This document shows, one piece after another, positions 8,519-17,537 of a DNA stretch of 43,261 bases; the stretch's first letter is position 1; every line of letters starts with the position of its first letter. The notes beneath the pieces were generated by a model that saw nothing but the letters and a program-made list of their open reading frames with translations, did no database searches and was not told the origin of the DNA. A program made the position numbers and the translations under genes. The stretch is from Virgibacillus proomii (lineage in GTDB: Bacteria > Bacillota > Bacilli > Bacillales > Amphibacillaceae): contig NZ_FUFN01000010.1 of the NCBI RefSeq assembly GCF_900162615.1, positions 86,887-130,147 of the forward strand. The letters are read 5' to 3'.

Positions 8519-8890
8519 ACATACACCCCAACTAAAATGTTATAAAACTCCCAACCAGCTACCCCTTTTAAGTATCAGATTTTAAAAATGTTACACTATC
8601 AATCTATGATGTGGTAAAAAATTCGAACTGTCAGATCTTAAGATGCGTAAAGTTTTGTTGGCTAAGTGATAAATAAACGTAAAGAATTCAGATAGGTTGT
8701 GCTCAACATATAGAAAAGTTTCTTAAATATGCTGGCATAGCGGCTTTATTTTTTTCTATAGGAATCTGCTCTGCTCGCTTTTATATGATACCAAATGGGT
8801 TGAAAGCTTTCCCTTCCAATCATTTTACAATAGATATTCAATAAGCTCTAGTAAGGCTCATTAAAAATAGAATGTTGAAAACAAATTCCA
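8519..8890. other. Intergenic region, nothing recognised
   Basis: AT-rich sequence with no supported gene, hairpin or repeat copy. Confidence 0.5.
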
Positions 8891-9415
8891 TTAGACAGGA
8901 AGAAAGTTAGAAGAGGTAGCAATTGCCATAATCGTACCTTTCTCTTCGTTTAATGAACTATCTATTTTTTTAGCTGCAGCAATAGCAGCAGCTGATGATA
9001 ACTCTAAATGAATTCCTCTTCGACTAGCTAATTTTTGAGCAACTTGAGCTTCTTGGTCAGAAACAACAATAGCAGTTCCATTACTTTCTTTAACTGCTTG
9101 AATCGCTTGGAAGGTAACGGTTTGACCATTGATTGAAGTAAGTTCAGTAGTCCCATCGAATATACTCGTATATGGTTGTCCCTCTAATACTTTACTGATT
9201 CTTTGAAATGGTTCGACGGCAAGCATTTTAGGTATATCATCAATAAGATTACTTTGCTTCAGTTCTTTAAATCCCTCATAAATTCCCCATATCAAGTCTC
9301 CCCTAGAAGTAGGCACAATCACTTTCGCTGGTATTTGATTATTAAGTTGGGTATAACACTCACGAGCAATATTCTTAAAGGCTTGAACACCAATTGGTTG
9401 ACTGAAAGAAATTAA
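8891..9415 (-). pseudogene. Threonine synthase fragment (C-terminal part)
   Basis: The minus-strand frame is open from 9415 to the stop at 8891-8893 and reads like the C-terminal third to half of a PLP-dependent threonine synthase. It begins FSQPIGVQAFKNIARECY, continues KVIVPTSRGDLIWGIYEGF, and ends with the usual SSAAAIAAAKK and ATSSNFLP segments. An in-frame TAG at 9416-9418 closes the frame. The N-terminal domain with the PLP lysine and the glycine-rich loop is absent, and no remains of it are visible upstream. An internal ATG at 9322 could start a 143-residue product, but without the catalytic lysine it cannot be an active enzyme. Best read as a gene remnant left by a deletion. Confidence 0.78.
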
Positions 9416-9591
9416 CTATTTTTAATCTAATCTTCATTTTACATATAAAGTATCATGTTATGGTTGCGAAGTACAAAATAATAATTTTATTAATAATTAT
9501 ACTCCATTGTCTAACCATCTTTTTTGAACATCCTCTTATATGCTATTATCATACATAATAAGATTGACCTACCATAGAAGGGATTTAGAAT

Positions 9592-10026
9592 ATGAGTCAC
9601 TTAATCAATCAATTTACGATGGATTTTACGTTTACAACTGATAAATCAATGATTGAAAAGAAAAAGAAAGACTATGCTAATGTTTACCGAATAGATGGTG
9701 AATTAAAGCTAGAAGTTAATGGAGAAGTGTTTTTTCAAGAAGATATAGCGATATTAGAGTTTTATTTACAGTTGAAAAAGTGGTTCAGCAAAAAAGTTAA
9801 TAATAGCTTTTATTATCATACTTTAGAGGTAGAGGATGATGAAAATCCAATCATAAAATTTGTCGCAGCGGGGGACAATTATTATCTTTCTTCCCCTTGG
9901 AGCCAAGGAAAGCTTGTTTATATAATCGAAGCAAGCCTATTAGAGAAAACTGTAGAAAGTTTTGTGGAAAATTTTTCCGAAAAATTAGATAATCATTTTA
10001 GCTTGAAAACAAAATGGTTTGAATAG
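9592..10026 (+). CDS. Hypothetical protein
   Basis: A 144-residue soluble, acidic protein that I do not recognise. It has no signal peptide or membrane segment. The pattern of alternating charged and aromatic residues (FTMDFTFTTD, VYRIDGELKLEVNGEVFFQED, YYLSSPWSQGKLVYIIE) suggests a beta-rich fold with a helical C-terminus. AAGGG lies 8 bases upstream of the ATG at 9592. Small single-domain proteins of this shape are often immunity or conserved unknown proteins in Bacillaceae, but there is no toxin gene next to it, so that remains a guess. It stands alone, with gaps on both sides. Confidence 0.62.
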   Translation: MSHLINQFTMDFTFTTDKSMIEKKKKDYANVYRIDGELKLEVNGEVFFQEDIAILEFYLQLKKWFSKKVNNSFYYHTLEVEDDENPIIKFVAAGDNYYLSSPWSQGKLVYIIEASLLEKTVESFVENFSEKLDNHFSLKTKWFE

Positions 10027-10478
10027 GCAATAATGTAAAGATGTATTTTTAACTCATTGGGTTTAGCTAAGTGGTGCGCGTTTAGATTAAATCGAAAATG
10101 TGGACGATGAGTGAAAAATTTATTTTCCTAGTCGGGGGGTTAAAAGAAAGTCCATATGATGAGCTTAACTGTGGATAAGTATAAAATTTGCCCCTCTGTA
10201 ATTTGGAGCGTTGGGAGATACGCTCAGCAGCGTTTTAATTATACAGAAAAAGTCTGATTGAACAAGGCAATGATTGCTCATCAAGAAAATATTTATCGAA
10301 AGAAGAAATTCCAAAATAACGGAAAGGTTTTACTCTAACAATTACTTCGAGCATACTCTAAGCAGAAGCTTGTCGTTTGTTTAGTTTTTAGATGTAGTTA
10401 TCTTAAAGAAAGTTTATTTTACATATATTATGGTAATAAAAATATTTTCACAAAATCTATAGAAAAACAGGTGATCCT
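10027..10478. other. Intergenic region, nothing recognised
   Basis: No open frame of useful length; a 26-codon frame from 10098 is too short and has no ribosome site. The last 15 bases before 10479 hold AGGTGAT, the ribosome site of the next gene. Confidence 0.45.
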
Positions 10479-11168
10479 ATGACAAACATCATACCAGAAC
10501 CACATCGTTATGCCGTGTGTGCCCCGGAAGACACTTCGATAAAAAAGTTTTATCAAGGAGTGTATGAAAAAACTTTTCTTTTTTTTCATCCATTTATAAA
10601 ACCGAAACGAACTGGAAGTGAGGAGATTAGTTTCCGCGATTTTCCAGATAAAAATGAAATAAAAGATACATTTGAAGTGGTCACGTGGGAAAGATTTTTA
10701 AGCTTATCAGGTATTACAAATGTTAAGCAGCTTGATATCGGACTGCGGTCGAGCATTTCTGGTTTAACAAATAGCGCCAAGGATGACGAGATGGCTAATC
10801 TTATTCGCAGAGTCTGTATAAAGTATAATTTGTTGCAGCCAGGTGAGGGCCAACTTCCTGACATACTAATAAATAGTCTATTTAATAGTATAAATCAGCT
10901 TGGTTATGACTGGATATGGTGTGGAGATCAGTTTTGTACGGAACGTAGACTGGAGAAGATTTCAGATTTAATCAACAGCCGTAATCGATTTAGTGAGTAT
11001 AGAAACTTTTTCACCCATCATAATGAGCTTCTCGTTACTACCCATTGGGATAACCATTATTCTATGCTTTGTTCCAGTAAAAAAATAATTGAAGCCATCG
11101 TTACTGCCAGTAATTTGGAAGGATTTCATTGTGATGATAAAACAGAAATGTACTGGAGCTTGCAATAG
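10479..11168 (+). CDS. Hypothetical protein, possibly DUF2711 family
   Basis: A 229-residue soluble protein with no signal peptide or membrane segment. It contains conserved-looking aromatic and acidic runs: PHRYAVCAPED near the start, a HPFIKP segment, WERFLSLSGI near residue 75, and GYDWIWCGDQFCTERR around 142-157, followed by NFFTHHNELL and THWDNHY. The last block resembles the DUF2711 family of Bacillus proteins as I remember it, which has no known function; I hold this loosely. The ATG at 10479 follows AGGTGAT. It is isolated from its neighbours and shows no operon partner. Confidence 0.6.
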   Translation: MTNIIPEPHRYAVCAPEDTSIKKFYQGVYEKTFLFFHPFIKPKRTGSEEISFRDFPDKNEIKDTFEVVTWERFLSLSGITNVKQLDIGLRSSISGLTNSAKDDEMANLIRRVCIKYNLLQPGEGQLPDILINSLFNSINQLGYDWIWCGDQFCTERRLEKISDLINSRNRFSEYRNFFTHHNELLVTTHWDNHYSMLCSSKKIIEAIVTASNLEGFHCDDKTEMYWSLQ

Positions 11169-11278
11169 ATGATGATTATAACAGCATATTACACACAATG
11201 ACTACTGCCATCATTGGAACAGATAATTACTTTTTTGTCTAGAAAAACATGGTATAGTAGATGGTAGGAGGAAGAAAA

Positions 11279-11638
11279 ATGGGTAAAAAGTTGATTCGTT
11301 CATTCATCTTGCTCGTGCTTATTAGCCTATTGGTTAGTCAAGCACAACAGAAATTAAATCAAATACAAATCGATAACAATGAAGCGACAACAATTACTTC
11401 GGTTATGCAAGTATTTAATAGTGAAGCTGTACAGCTATCAACTTCTGCAACTCTTATGCAACAGAATGAAATGGAGCTTGACTCTGATGTTCCTCCTGTA
11501 AAGCAATTACCATCTCCGCCGCTTCGCTATCATTATGCCAAAGCACCTTTACAAACAACCTGGTATGTTACAGATACAAGTCGGATGGTGGATGTCATGA
11601 AGTATCATTCCAATTATCTCTCTCCCTTTCATGTTTAA
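11279..11638 (+). CDS. Small secreted or membrane-anchored hypothetical protein
   Basis: A 119-residue protein starting at the ATG at 11279, behind a strong ribosome site (AGGAGGA, 11266-11272); a longer frame from 11261 would start before that site. Residues 1-25 (MGKKLIRSFILLVLISLLVSQ) form a signal peptide or membrane anchor. The remainder is polar, with a proline-rich stretch (PPVKQLPSPPLRYHY) and ends in SPFHV. I do not recognise the family. It lies 38 bp upstream of a second small membrane protein on the same strand with its own ribosome site, and a terminator follows that gene, so the two form a small operon of unknown role at the cell envelope. Confidence 0.6.
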   Translation: MGKKLIRSFILLVLISLLVSQAQQKLNQIQIDNNEATTITSVMQVFNSEAVQLSTSATLMQQNEMELDSDVPPVKQLPSPPLRYHYAKAPLQTTWYVTDTSRMVDVMKYHSNYLSPFHV

Positions 11639-11676
11639 GAATAACTGTTAGAAAACATGAAAAGGAGAAAAGAACC

Positions 11677-11871
11677 ATGAAGCAAATAGAGAAACCGGAA
11701 TGGAAAGAATCATTAGAATGCTATCTGTTTATCTTTATCATTTTATTATTGTTTTTTGGTACGATTGTAATGAGTGGTCAATTAACTGGCACAGATTGGA
11801 TTAGTCTTTTTAGTAAGTTTACCTTTGATGTAAATGTTGATGTATTAAAGCAGTTATTTCTGTTGGAGTAA
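11677..11871 (+). CDS. Small hypothetical membrane protein
   Basis: A 64-residue protein with an acidic-basic N-terminus (MKQIEKPEWKESLE), one strong membrane segment at about residues 16-35 and a short C-terminal tail ending LKQLFLLE. The ribosome site AAAAGGAGAAAAG is well placed. It follows the secreted protein gene at 11279 by 38 bp and is followed by a terminator, so the pair is cotranscribed. Function unknown; size and pairing would suit a small envelope or sporulation accessory protein, which is only a guess. Confidence 0.58.
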   Translation: MKQIEKPEWKESLECYLFIFIILLLFFGTIVMSGQLTGTDWISLFSKFTFDVNVDVLKQLFLLE

Positions 11872-11952
11872 GTGACAAAAAGAGGTTAAACTAAAAGTAA
11901 ATTAAAATCGTTAGGTGAACAATTTACACAAGCCCCACTATTACTAAACTTT

Positions 11953-11995
11953 AAATGGCAACTGCCCTACGCTAATAGGGCGGCTGCCATTTTTA
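11953..11995 (+). terminator. Rho-independent terminator
   Basis: AAATGGCA...GCCCTA (11953-11969) pairs with TAGGGC...TGCCATTT (11976-11992) with one mismatch and one wobble pair, followed by TTTTT. It ends the two-gene unit at 11279-11871. Confidence 0.82.
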
Positions 11996-12160
11996 TGAGA
12001 TTGTGTGCATGATTTTTTAATAGAAAAGAATAGATTCATTCATATAAGTTATATCATGTTTTTTTATCCATAACCATACGAAAACCTGCCAGGGTGGACA
12101 AATAAAGACTTGGTTGGGCAAAGTTCTTTGATTTTCATGTTAAATCCATATCAGCTTTTG

Positions 12161-12220
12161 TTCTACTTATCGGTAGAGGATGAAGGAAAAGCTCCACTGA
12201 ATGAAGCTTCCCTTTATCGT
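12161..12220 (+). repeat. Structured intergenic repeat, partial copy (3' hairpin and tail)
   Basis: Contains the second-hairpin remnant and the family tail: GGTAGAGGATGAAGGAAAAG, CTCCACTGAATGAAGC and TTCCCTTTATC. The outer stem is missing. It lies downstream of the convergent alcohol dehydrogenase gene. The rest of 11996-12294 holds nothing I recognise. Confidence 0.65.
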
Positions 12221-12294
12221 GCACCTCTATAATCAGTTTCTTAAGTTGTTTGTTCGTGCCAAGTCAAATTTGTAAATCATATTACAGTTATTAT

Positions 12295-13473
12295 TTATAA
12301 TGCTAGTTTTAAAATCTTTACAATATCTTCAGCGCTTAATTTTTTCAGGTGGCCAACTGGTTGGGTGTCATCTTTAGTTGCTCGATTAGCCATCTTTATA
12401 AAGTGAGTATCATCGATTTCAAATTCAGATAGGCGCGACTTCATGCCCATGTTCGTAAAGAATTCACGTGTTTTTGCAATGCTTAATTGAATAATTTCCT
12501 CCTCCGAATAGGCAAAAGGATCAAGATTAAAAACTCGAACTCCATACTTAACAAAAATAGCTGGGTGAAATTGACTTACATATTGCATCCATGCTGGAAA
12601 GACAATCGCCATTCCTTCACCGTGAGTAATTCCATACTGTCCGCTAATTTCATGTTCAATTCGATGTGAAGCCCAGTCTGGCTCACGTCCTAGTTCTAAA
12701 CTATTGTTATGAGCCATCACTGCTGTCCACATAACTTCAGCTCTTAAATTATAATTATCAAGTTGTGCCATTAATTGATTCCCACTAATTAAGAGTGATT
12801 TAATTGCACCTTCAAGAAGAAAGTCCGTTAAATTAACGTTCTCAACACGAGTGAAATAGCGCTCCAACAGGTGGGTTAAAATATCGGATACTCCTACGCC
12901 TGTATGATACTTGGGCAGTTTTAATGTAAATTCCGGATTGAGTATGGAAAATTTAGGAATAATTAAATTAGTTTCCACTCCTAATTTATGTTCTCCATTA
13001 GAGACGATAGTTGCGTTTGACATTTCAGATCCAGAAGAGGCAACAGTAGATATAACGCCAATGGGTAAAGCTTTTTCTACTTGAGCTTTACCAATGAAGA
13101 AATCCCATACGTCTTCTTCGTACAGTGCACCAAAGGATACGGCTTTAGCTGTATCAATAACACTACCGCCCCCTACAGCTAAAATAAAATCAATTTGGTT
13201 TTCTTTTACAAGAGAAACTAAGTGACGGATTAAGGAAATCTCAGGGTTAGGTACAACTTCTCCATTTTTGAAAATGGTAATTTTCTTTTTATTTAGCTCT
13301 TTTTCAATCGTATCGTAAATTCCCAAATCAAAGATATAGTCACCGCTATAGAGTACTAAAACATTTTTTGAATGACTCTCTAAATCGATAAGTTCTCCTA
13401 CCTGACTTTCTTGCCCTTTTCCAAAATAAATATTTGCTGGATTATAGTAATGAAAATTTAGCATAGTCATCAT
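12295..13473 (-). CDS. Iron-containing alcohol dehydrogenase (butanol dehydrogenase-like)
   Basis: A 392-residue group III NAD(P)-dependent alcohol dehydrogenase that interconverts an aldehyde and alcohol in the cytosol. The nucleotide loop GGGSVIDTAKA (101-111) and the four iron ligands Asp197, His201, His270 and His284 are all present (in GVSDILTH, WASHRIEHE and GITHGEG). The overall type resembles B. subtilis YugJ. The ATG at 13473 has AAAGGAG five bases upstream; in-frame ATGs at 13470 and 13464 are possible alternatives. It is transcribed away from the kinase-isomerase-aldolase genes, next to the DeoR regulator, and shares a promoter motif with the transporter gene. In that setting it probably reduces the aldehyde released by the aldolase (acetaldehyde or methylthioacetaldehyde) to the alcohol; this role is inferred from context. 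Confidence 0.88.
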   Translation of the reverse strand: MMTMLNFHYYNPANIYFGKGQESQVGELIDLESHSKNVLVLYSGDYIFDLGIYDTIEKELNKKKITIFKNGEVVPNPEISLIRHLVSLVKENQIDFILAVGGGSVIDTAKAVSFGALYEEDVWDFFIGKAQVEKALPIGVISTVASSGSEMSNATIVSNGEHKLGVETNLIIPKFSILNPEFTLKLPKYHTGVGVSDILTHLLERYFTRVENVNLTDFLLEGAIKSLLISGNQLMAQLDNYNLRAEVMWTAVMAHNNSLELGREPDWASHRIEHEISGQYGITHGEGMAIVFPAWMQYVSQFHPAIFVKYGVRVFNLDPFAYSEEEIIQLSIAKTREFFTNMGMKSRLSEFEIDDTHFIKMANRATKDDTQPVGHLKKLSAEDIVKILKLAL

Positions 13474-13498
13474 AAGCTCCTTTAATTTATATGTGATT

Positions 13499-13518
13499 GT
13501 TGGGATACGTATATCATA
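13499..13518. promoter_or_regulatory. Candidate operator shared with the transporter promoter
   Basis: GTTGGGATACGTATATCATA lies 25 bp upstream of the alcohol dehydrogenase start and closely matches GTTGGGAACGTATACATGAA at 14471-14490. The pair is a candidate binding motif for the DeoR-type regulator encoded between them. Confidence 0.45.
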
Positions 13519-13531
13519 AAGGAGTCAATCG

Positions 13532-14290
13532 TTAATATATTAATTGAATTTTACTGTTTTTAAAGAAATCGATCCATTCACCAGATGGTTTTTTATCTGT
13601 AATAACCGTTGAAATGTGTGAAAAATCATCAATTAAATGAATGGTTCTAAAATCAAATTTCGTATGATCAACCACTAAATAATTTCTCTGGGATTGTAGC
13701 AAGAATTGTTTTCTAACAAGCGATTCATCTTCACTATAATCCGTCGGCCCAATATTTAGGCTAATACCTGAACTACTAATGAATGCTTTATCAATTAAGT
13801 ATCTTGAAATATTTGCTTGAGCGTTCACCCCAATAAAAGAATGCGATACATTCCTAAAGTTTCCTCCAATAATAATCAGTTTAATGGTTTTATGATCCTT
13901 TAAGACGTTGGCTATATCTAAAGAATTTGAAATGACGGTAATTTGTAGTGTAGTCATTTTTAATAGAGTTGCAATCGAAAGTGCTGTAGTTGAACTGTCT
14001 AAAGCGATAGAGTCCCCATCTTCAATAAACTTTAAGCATTTTTTAGCCATAATTTGTTTTTCTTCTTTAAACATTGTCTCCCTTAGTAGAACAGGGACTT
14101 CTTTATCAAAAGTATTTGGCAGATAGGCTCCTCCACGTACTCGCTTTAGTTTTTTTTCTTTCTCTAATGTTGCTAAATCTTTACGGATAGTTTCTTCTGT
14201 TACATTTAACTTTTTACTCAAATCCGTCACTTTTACGCTACCTGTATTATTAAGTTGTCTTAAAATTTCTTGTAATCTATCATATTTCAT
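13532..14290 (-). CDS. DeoR/GlpR-family transcriptional regulator
   Basis: A 252-residue repressor-type protein. The N-terminal helix-turn-helix is typical of DeoR (VKVTDLSKKLNVTEETIRKD, then LEKEKKLKRVRGGAYL). The C-terminal sensor domain has DSSTTALSIATLL, which matches the phosphate-binding DxGTT-type loop of sugar-phosphate sensing members, and IIGGNFR, HTKFD and ITD near the end. I start it at 14290 (MKYDRLQEIL), where AAAGGAAAGG precedes the ATG; the frame extends 22 codons upstream without a ribosome site. It sits between the alcohol dehydrogenase and the divergent transporter-kinase-isomerase-aldolase genes and most likely controls both, with a phosphorylated deoxy- or thio-pentose as effector (inference). 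Confidence 0.88.
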   Translation of the reverse strand: MKYDRLQEILRQLNNTGSVKVTDLSKKLNVTEETIRKDLATLEKEKKLKRVRGGAYLPNTFDKEVPVLLRETMFKEEKQIMAKKCLKFIEDGDSIALDSSTTALSIATLLKMTTLQITVISNSLDIANVLKDHKTIKLIIIGGNFRNVSHSFIGVNAQANISRYLIDKAFISSSGISLNIGPTDYSEDESLVRKQFLLQSQRNYLVVDHTKFDFRTIHLIDDFSHISTVITDKKPSGEWIDFFKNSKIQLIY

Positions 14291-14435
14291 CAAAAGAACC
14301 TTTCCTTTCGATTTATTAATTGTAACCTTACCACAGAATAAAGAAAAAGTAAACAAAATATATACTTATTCCAAATAATTAACCAATATAAACCAAAATT
14401 ACAAAAATATTAGTTTTGAACTTCTGTGAAATGTA

Positions 14436-14464
14436 TTGACTTTTCGTGTTACCCAATTTATGAT
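14436..14464 (+). promoter_or_regulatory. Promoter of the transporter gene (SigA type)
   Basis: TTGACT (14436-14441), a 17-bp spacer, and TATGAT (14459-14464). A close match to consensus, followed at once by the candidate operator. Confidence 0.8.
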
Positions 14465-14470
14465 TAAATC

Positions 14471-14490
14471 GTTGGGAACGTATACATGAA
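14471..14490. promoter_or_regulatory. Candidate operator at the transcription start
   Basis: GTTGGGAACGTATACATGAA begins 6 bp after the -10 box, where a repressor would act. It matches the sequence in front of the alcohol dehydrogenase gene (13499-13518), with one base inserted in each half of the latter. Confidence 0.45.
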
Positions 14491-14587
14491 GTTTCATAAA
14501 ACAAATTTATATAGAGAGGAGTATATTTTTGTTAACTTTGGGGATGGACATGTTTTACGAATTATCTAATAAAAAGGAGAACTGTAA

Positions 14588-15916
14588 ATGCAGAAAAACA
14601 AAGAAAAAACAAAAACTCCGAATAAAGGTCAGTTTATGGGGCTTGTCCCACTTTTAATCTTTTTAGTTTTGTATATGCTGACAGGGTTAATTTCAGGTAA
14701 TTTTGAAAATATGCCATTAATGATTGGAATTCTGATTGCCTCAGGAATTGCTTTAATGATGAAAAATAAAGATAATCCACTCAAGTTTGAAGAGCGGATT
14801 ACGATGTTTTGTAAAGGTGGCGGTGATCACACCTTAATTCTAATGGTTATTATTTTTATTCTAGCTGGAGCATTTCATGGGGTTGCCAGCGGAATGAATG
14901 CAGTTGATTCAGTGACAAACCTAGGTTTGAGTGTTTTACCATCGAATTTAATTTTGCCAGGACTGTTTATTATTGGGTGTATATTAAGCTTTGCTATGGG
15001 AACATCAATGGGGACTGTAGCAGCATTGGCGCCATTAGCAATAGATATAGCTGACAAAACTGGAGCAAATATAGCGCTAGTATGTGGAATTGTTGTTGGA
15101 GCAGCGATGTTTGGTGATAACTTATCTTTTATTTCAGATACAACTATTGCAGCTACCCGTACGCAAGAAATTTCAATGAAGGATAAATTTAAAGCTAATA
15201 TTTTAATGGTTCTACCAGCAGTTGTGATTAATCTGGTCTTGTTAATACTCGTACCAATTGATACAGTGGCGATTTCCGGTTCTTATGATTATAGTTTAAT
15301 AAATATCATCCCATACGTATTGGTTATTGTTCTATCATTAATTGGTATTGAAGTAATTACGGTAATGGTCATGGGGATTTTTTCGGGTATGATTATTGGT
15401 TTAGTCCACGGAGATTTTACCATTATTGAATTTATGAAGATCGCTCATGAGGGAATGAAAGGTATGGAAGACATGGCCATAATTGCGATTCTAGTAGGTG
15501 GTCTTGTTGCGCTAATGAAGTATTTAGGCGGTATAGATTGGCTTTTACACGCACTTACCAAGAAAACAAAAACTGCTCGTGGTGGAGAGCTATCCATTGC
15601 GGCCCTTGTTAGTTTAATGGATATTTCGACTACGAATAACACAATTTCAATTATTGCAGCAGGCCCATTAGCAAAAGATATTTCAGACGAGTTTGGTATT
15701 TCACGTTCTCGTACAGCAAGTTTATTAGATGTATTCTCCTCTGCATTCAATGGTTTATTACCATATGCAGGCCAATTGCTGGTAATTGGAGGGATGGCAG
15801 GGGTCTCACCTGTAAGTATTATGCCGTATAACTGGTATTCTATTTTAATGATTGTTGTCGGTTTAATTTCTATCGCCATCGGTTTTCCAAAAGGTAAGGA
15901 TACAAAAGTAAGCTAA
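14588..15916 (+). CDS. NhaC-family Na+/H+ antiporter-like transporter
   Basis: A 442-residue membrane protein with about 11-12 hydrophobic segments. The segment AMFGDNLSFISDTTIAATRTQ around residues 175-195 is characteristic of the NhaC family, as are MGTSMGTVAALAPLA near residue 140 and STTNNTISIIAAGP near residue 350. NhaC proteins exchange sodium for protons, but family members also carry organic substrates (for example malate/lactate exchangers). The ATG at 14588 follows AAAAAGGAGA. Its place at the head of a kinase-isomerase-aldolase group, behind an apparent DeoR operator, suggests uptake of the pathway sugar or export of its product rather than sodium homeostasis; that is inference. 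Confidence 0.85.
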   Translation: MQKNKEKTKTPNKGQFMGLVPLLIFLVLYMLTGLISGNFENMPLMIGILIASGIALMMKNKDNPLKFEERITMFCKGGGDHTLILMVIIFILAGAFHGVASGMNAVDSVTNLGLSVLPSNLILPGLFIIGCILSFAMGTSMGTVAALAPLAIDIADKTGANIALVCGIVVGAAMFGDNLSFISDTTIAATRTQEISMKDKFKANILMVLPAVVINLVLLILVPIDTVAISGSYDYSLINIIPYVLVIVLSLIGIEVITVMVMGIFSGMIIGLVHGDFTIIEFMKIAHEGMKGMEDMAIIAILVGGLVALMKYLGGIDWLLHALTKKTKTARGGELSIAALVSLMDISTTNNTISIIAAGPLAKDISDEFGISRSRTASLLDVFSSAFNGLLPYAGQLLVIGGMAGVSPVSIMPYNWYSILMIVVGLISIAIGFPKGKDTKVS

Positions 15917-16311
15917 GGAAGGGAGATTACTCACCATTAGGCCTAAGATTTTAAATGGGAGTTTCTCATATCTATGACGAAAACAATCCTTCGTCTTTAT
16001 AAGTGTTACTTCGGGAGTTTCTGCTCGGATGCCCGAAGTCTAATATTCTTTCGTACCTTGAATATTTTACGCATGGAAGGTTAACATGTTGTTTTCTCCA
16101 TGCAACCTTATATATTCAGTTGTTAAAGAGCAACTTATATAAGTAACAGTAACATATGATCGTTCAAATTACACGTCTAAGGAATGTATGTTGACTAAAA
16201 ACAAAGTTTATCCCCCTCTTTATCGTTGAGTTAAAGTCCTCACATGATGAAAAAGGGAGACTTCTTATCTGTAATCATGAAATCAGGGAATGTATAATAG
16301 GAGGAAATACA
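15917..16311. other. Intergenic leader with three hairpins
   Basis: Three hairpins follow the transporter gene: GACGAA/TTCGTC (15976-15995), ACTTCGGG/CCCGAAGT (16008-16039) and GCATGGA/TCCATGC (16074-16106). None has a full T-run; the second is followed by CTAATATTCTTT and may act as a terminator or attenuator between transporter and kinase genes. Two copies of GGAATGTAT (16180 and 16285 region) resemble half of the candidate operator. AGGAGG just before 16312 is the kinase ribosome site. Confidence 0.4.
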
Positions 16312-17514
16312 ATGTCTAAATTTACAAACCATTTTTTGATGTCTCCTGAAGATATAAAAGAATACGTAATCGATGAGCTTGGCTTATTTACCAATAACGC
16401 AGATCTGACTGTGAGTGAAATTGGAGATGGCAATATCAATTATGTTTTTAAAGTAGTAGATATGAAATCCGGGAAAAGTGTAGTAGTAAAACAAGCAGAT
16501 GTTTTGCTTCGATCTTCCGGACGCCCACTCGATATTTCACGAAATAAAATTGAAGCAGATATATTGAAAATTCAGTATGATTTAATGCCGGAATTTATTC
16601 CTCAAGTCTATGATTATAATGAAACAATGTGTGCATTAACAATGGAAGATATTTCAGCTTATAAGAACTTACGCTTTGAGTTGATGAATGAACATATCTT
16701 TCCGAATTTTGCAGAGGATATTAGTACTTTTTTAGCTAACACGCTATTGCCAACAACAGACTTATGTTGGGAACGTCATGAGAAGAAAAAGTTAGTTAAA
16801 AATTTCACCAATGTGGATATGTGTGATATTAGTGAGGATCTTGTCTTCACTGAACCATATTATAATTATAAGGATCAAAATGTTATTTTGGATGAAAACA
16901 AACCATTTGTTGAAGAACATATTTACCGAAACGATGAATTGATTTATCATGTTGCAAACTTGCGTAACAATTTTATGAATAACGCACAAGCATTGATTCA
17001 TGGTGATCTACACTCTGGATCCATCTTTATTAACCAAAGCGGAACAAAAGTTATTGATCCTGAGTTTGCTTTCTACGGACCAATGGGATACGACATTGGA
17101 AATGTCATCGGTAATTTATTTTTCCCATTAGCACGTGCTCATTATTACAATGGAAAAGCAAATTTTCGTGAATGGTTACAACATACGATTCGTGATATTT
17201 ATGATGGGGTGAGTCGCAAATTAGCTGATACTTACGATGAGCGAGTAACATTGCCATTGTATACGAACCATCAATTTAAAAAGGCTTATCTTGATCATGT
17301 GATGTCCGATTCATTGGGTTATGCTGGAACAGAAATGATTCGACGTGTAATTGGTGATTCAAAAGTGAAAGAAGTATCAGAAGCACCTCTAGGAAAAGAA
17401 CGAATTGAAATGGAACGAGCTTTGCTTAAAATGGGTATAGAATTAATCATTCAGCGTGCCGAGATAACAACAGGAACGGAATTAGTTCGTCGTTTCAACA
17501 TGATAATTAGTTAA
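16312..17514 (+). CDS. mtnK: S-methyl-5-thioribose kinase family protein (MtnK-like; possible 5-deoxyribose kinase)
   Basis: A 400-residue kinase of the MtnK family (protein-kinase-like fold), which phosphorylates C1 of 5-methylthioribose or related 5-deoxypentoses with ATP. The glycine loop reads IGDGNINYVFKV (about residues 37-48), the catalytic loop IHGDLHSGSIF (about 228-238) and the metal site DPEFAFYGPMGYDIG (about 248-262), all matching MtnK. Length equals B. subtilis MtnK (397). AGGAGG precedes the ATG. The isomerase gene follows after 23 bp. The genes that would continue standard methionine salvage (mtnW, mtnX, mtnB, mtnD) are absent here and an aldolase stands in their place, so the natural substrate may be 5-deoxyribose, methylthioribose or both. 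Confidence 0.88.
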   Translation: MSKFTNHFLMSPEDIKEYVIDELGLFTNNADLTVSEIGDGNINYVFKVVDMKSGKSVVVKQADVLLRSSGRPLDISRNKIEADILKIQYDLMPEFIPQVYDYNETMCALTMEDISAYKNLRFELMNEHIFPNFAEDISTFLANTLLPTTDLCWERHEKKKLVKNFTNVDMCDISEDLVFTEPYYNYKDQNVILDENKPFVEEHIYRNDELIYHVANLRNNFMNNAQALIHGDLHSGSIFINQSGTKVIDPEFAFYGPMGYDIGNVIGNLFFPLARAHYYNGKANFREWLQHTIRDIYDGVSRKLADTYDERVTLPLYTNHQFKKAYLDHVMSDSLGYAGTEMIRRVIGDSKVKEVSEAPLGKERIEMERALLKMGIELIIQRAEITTGTELVRRFNMIIS

Positions 17515-17537
17515 AAGTAGTTTAGGAGGAAGAATAG

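Noticed and set aside
8234..10195. The string GTATAAAATTTGCCCC near 8234 and again near 10180
   Set aside because: A 16-base match in AT-rich sequence with no flanking similarity; one copy overlaps the end of a gene. Not enough for a repeat.
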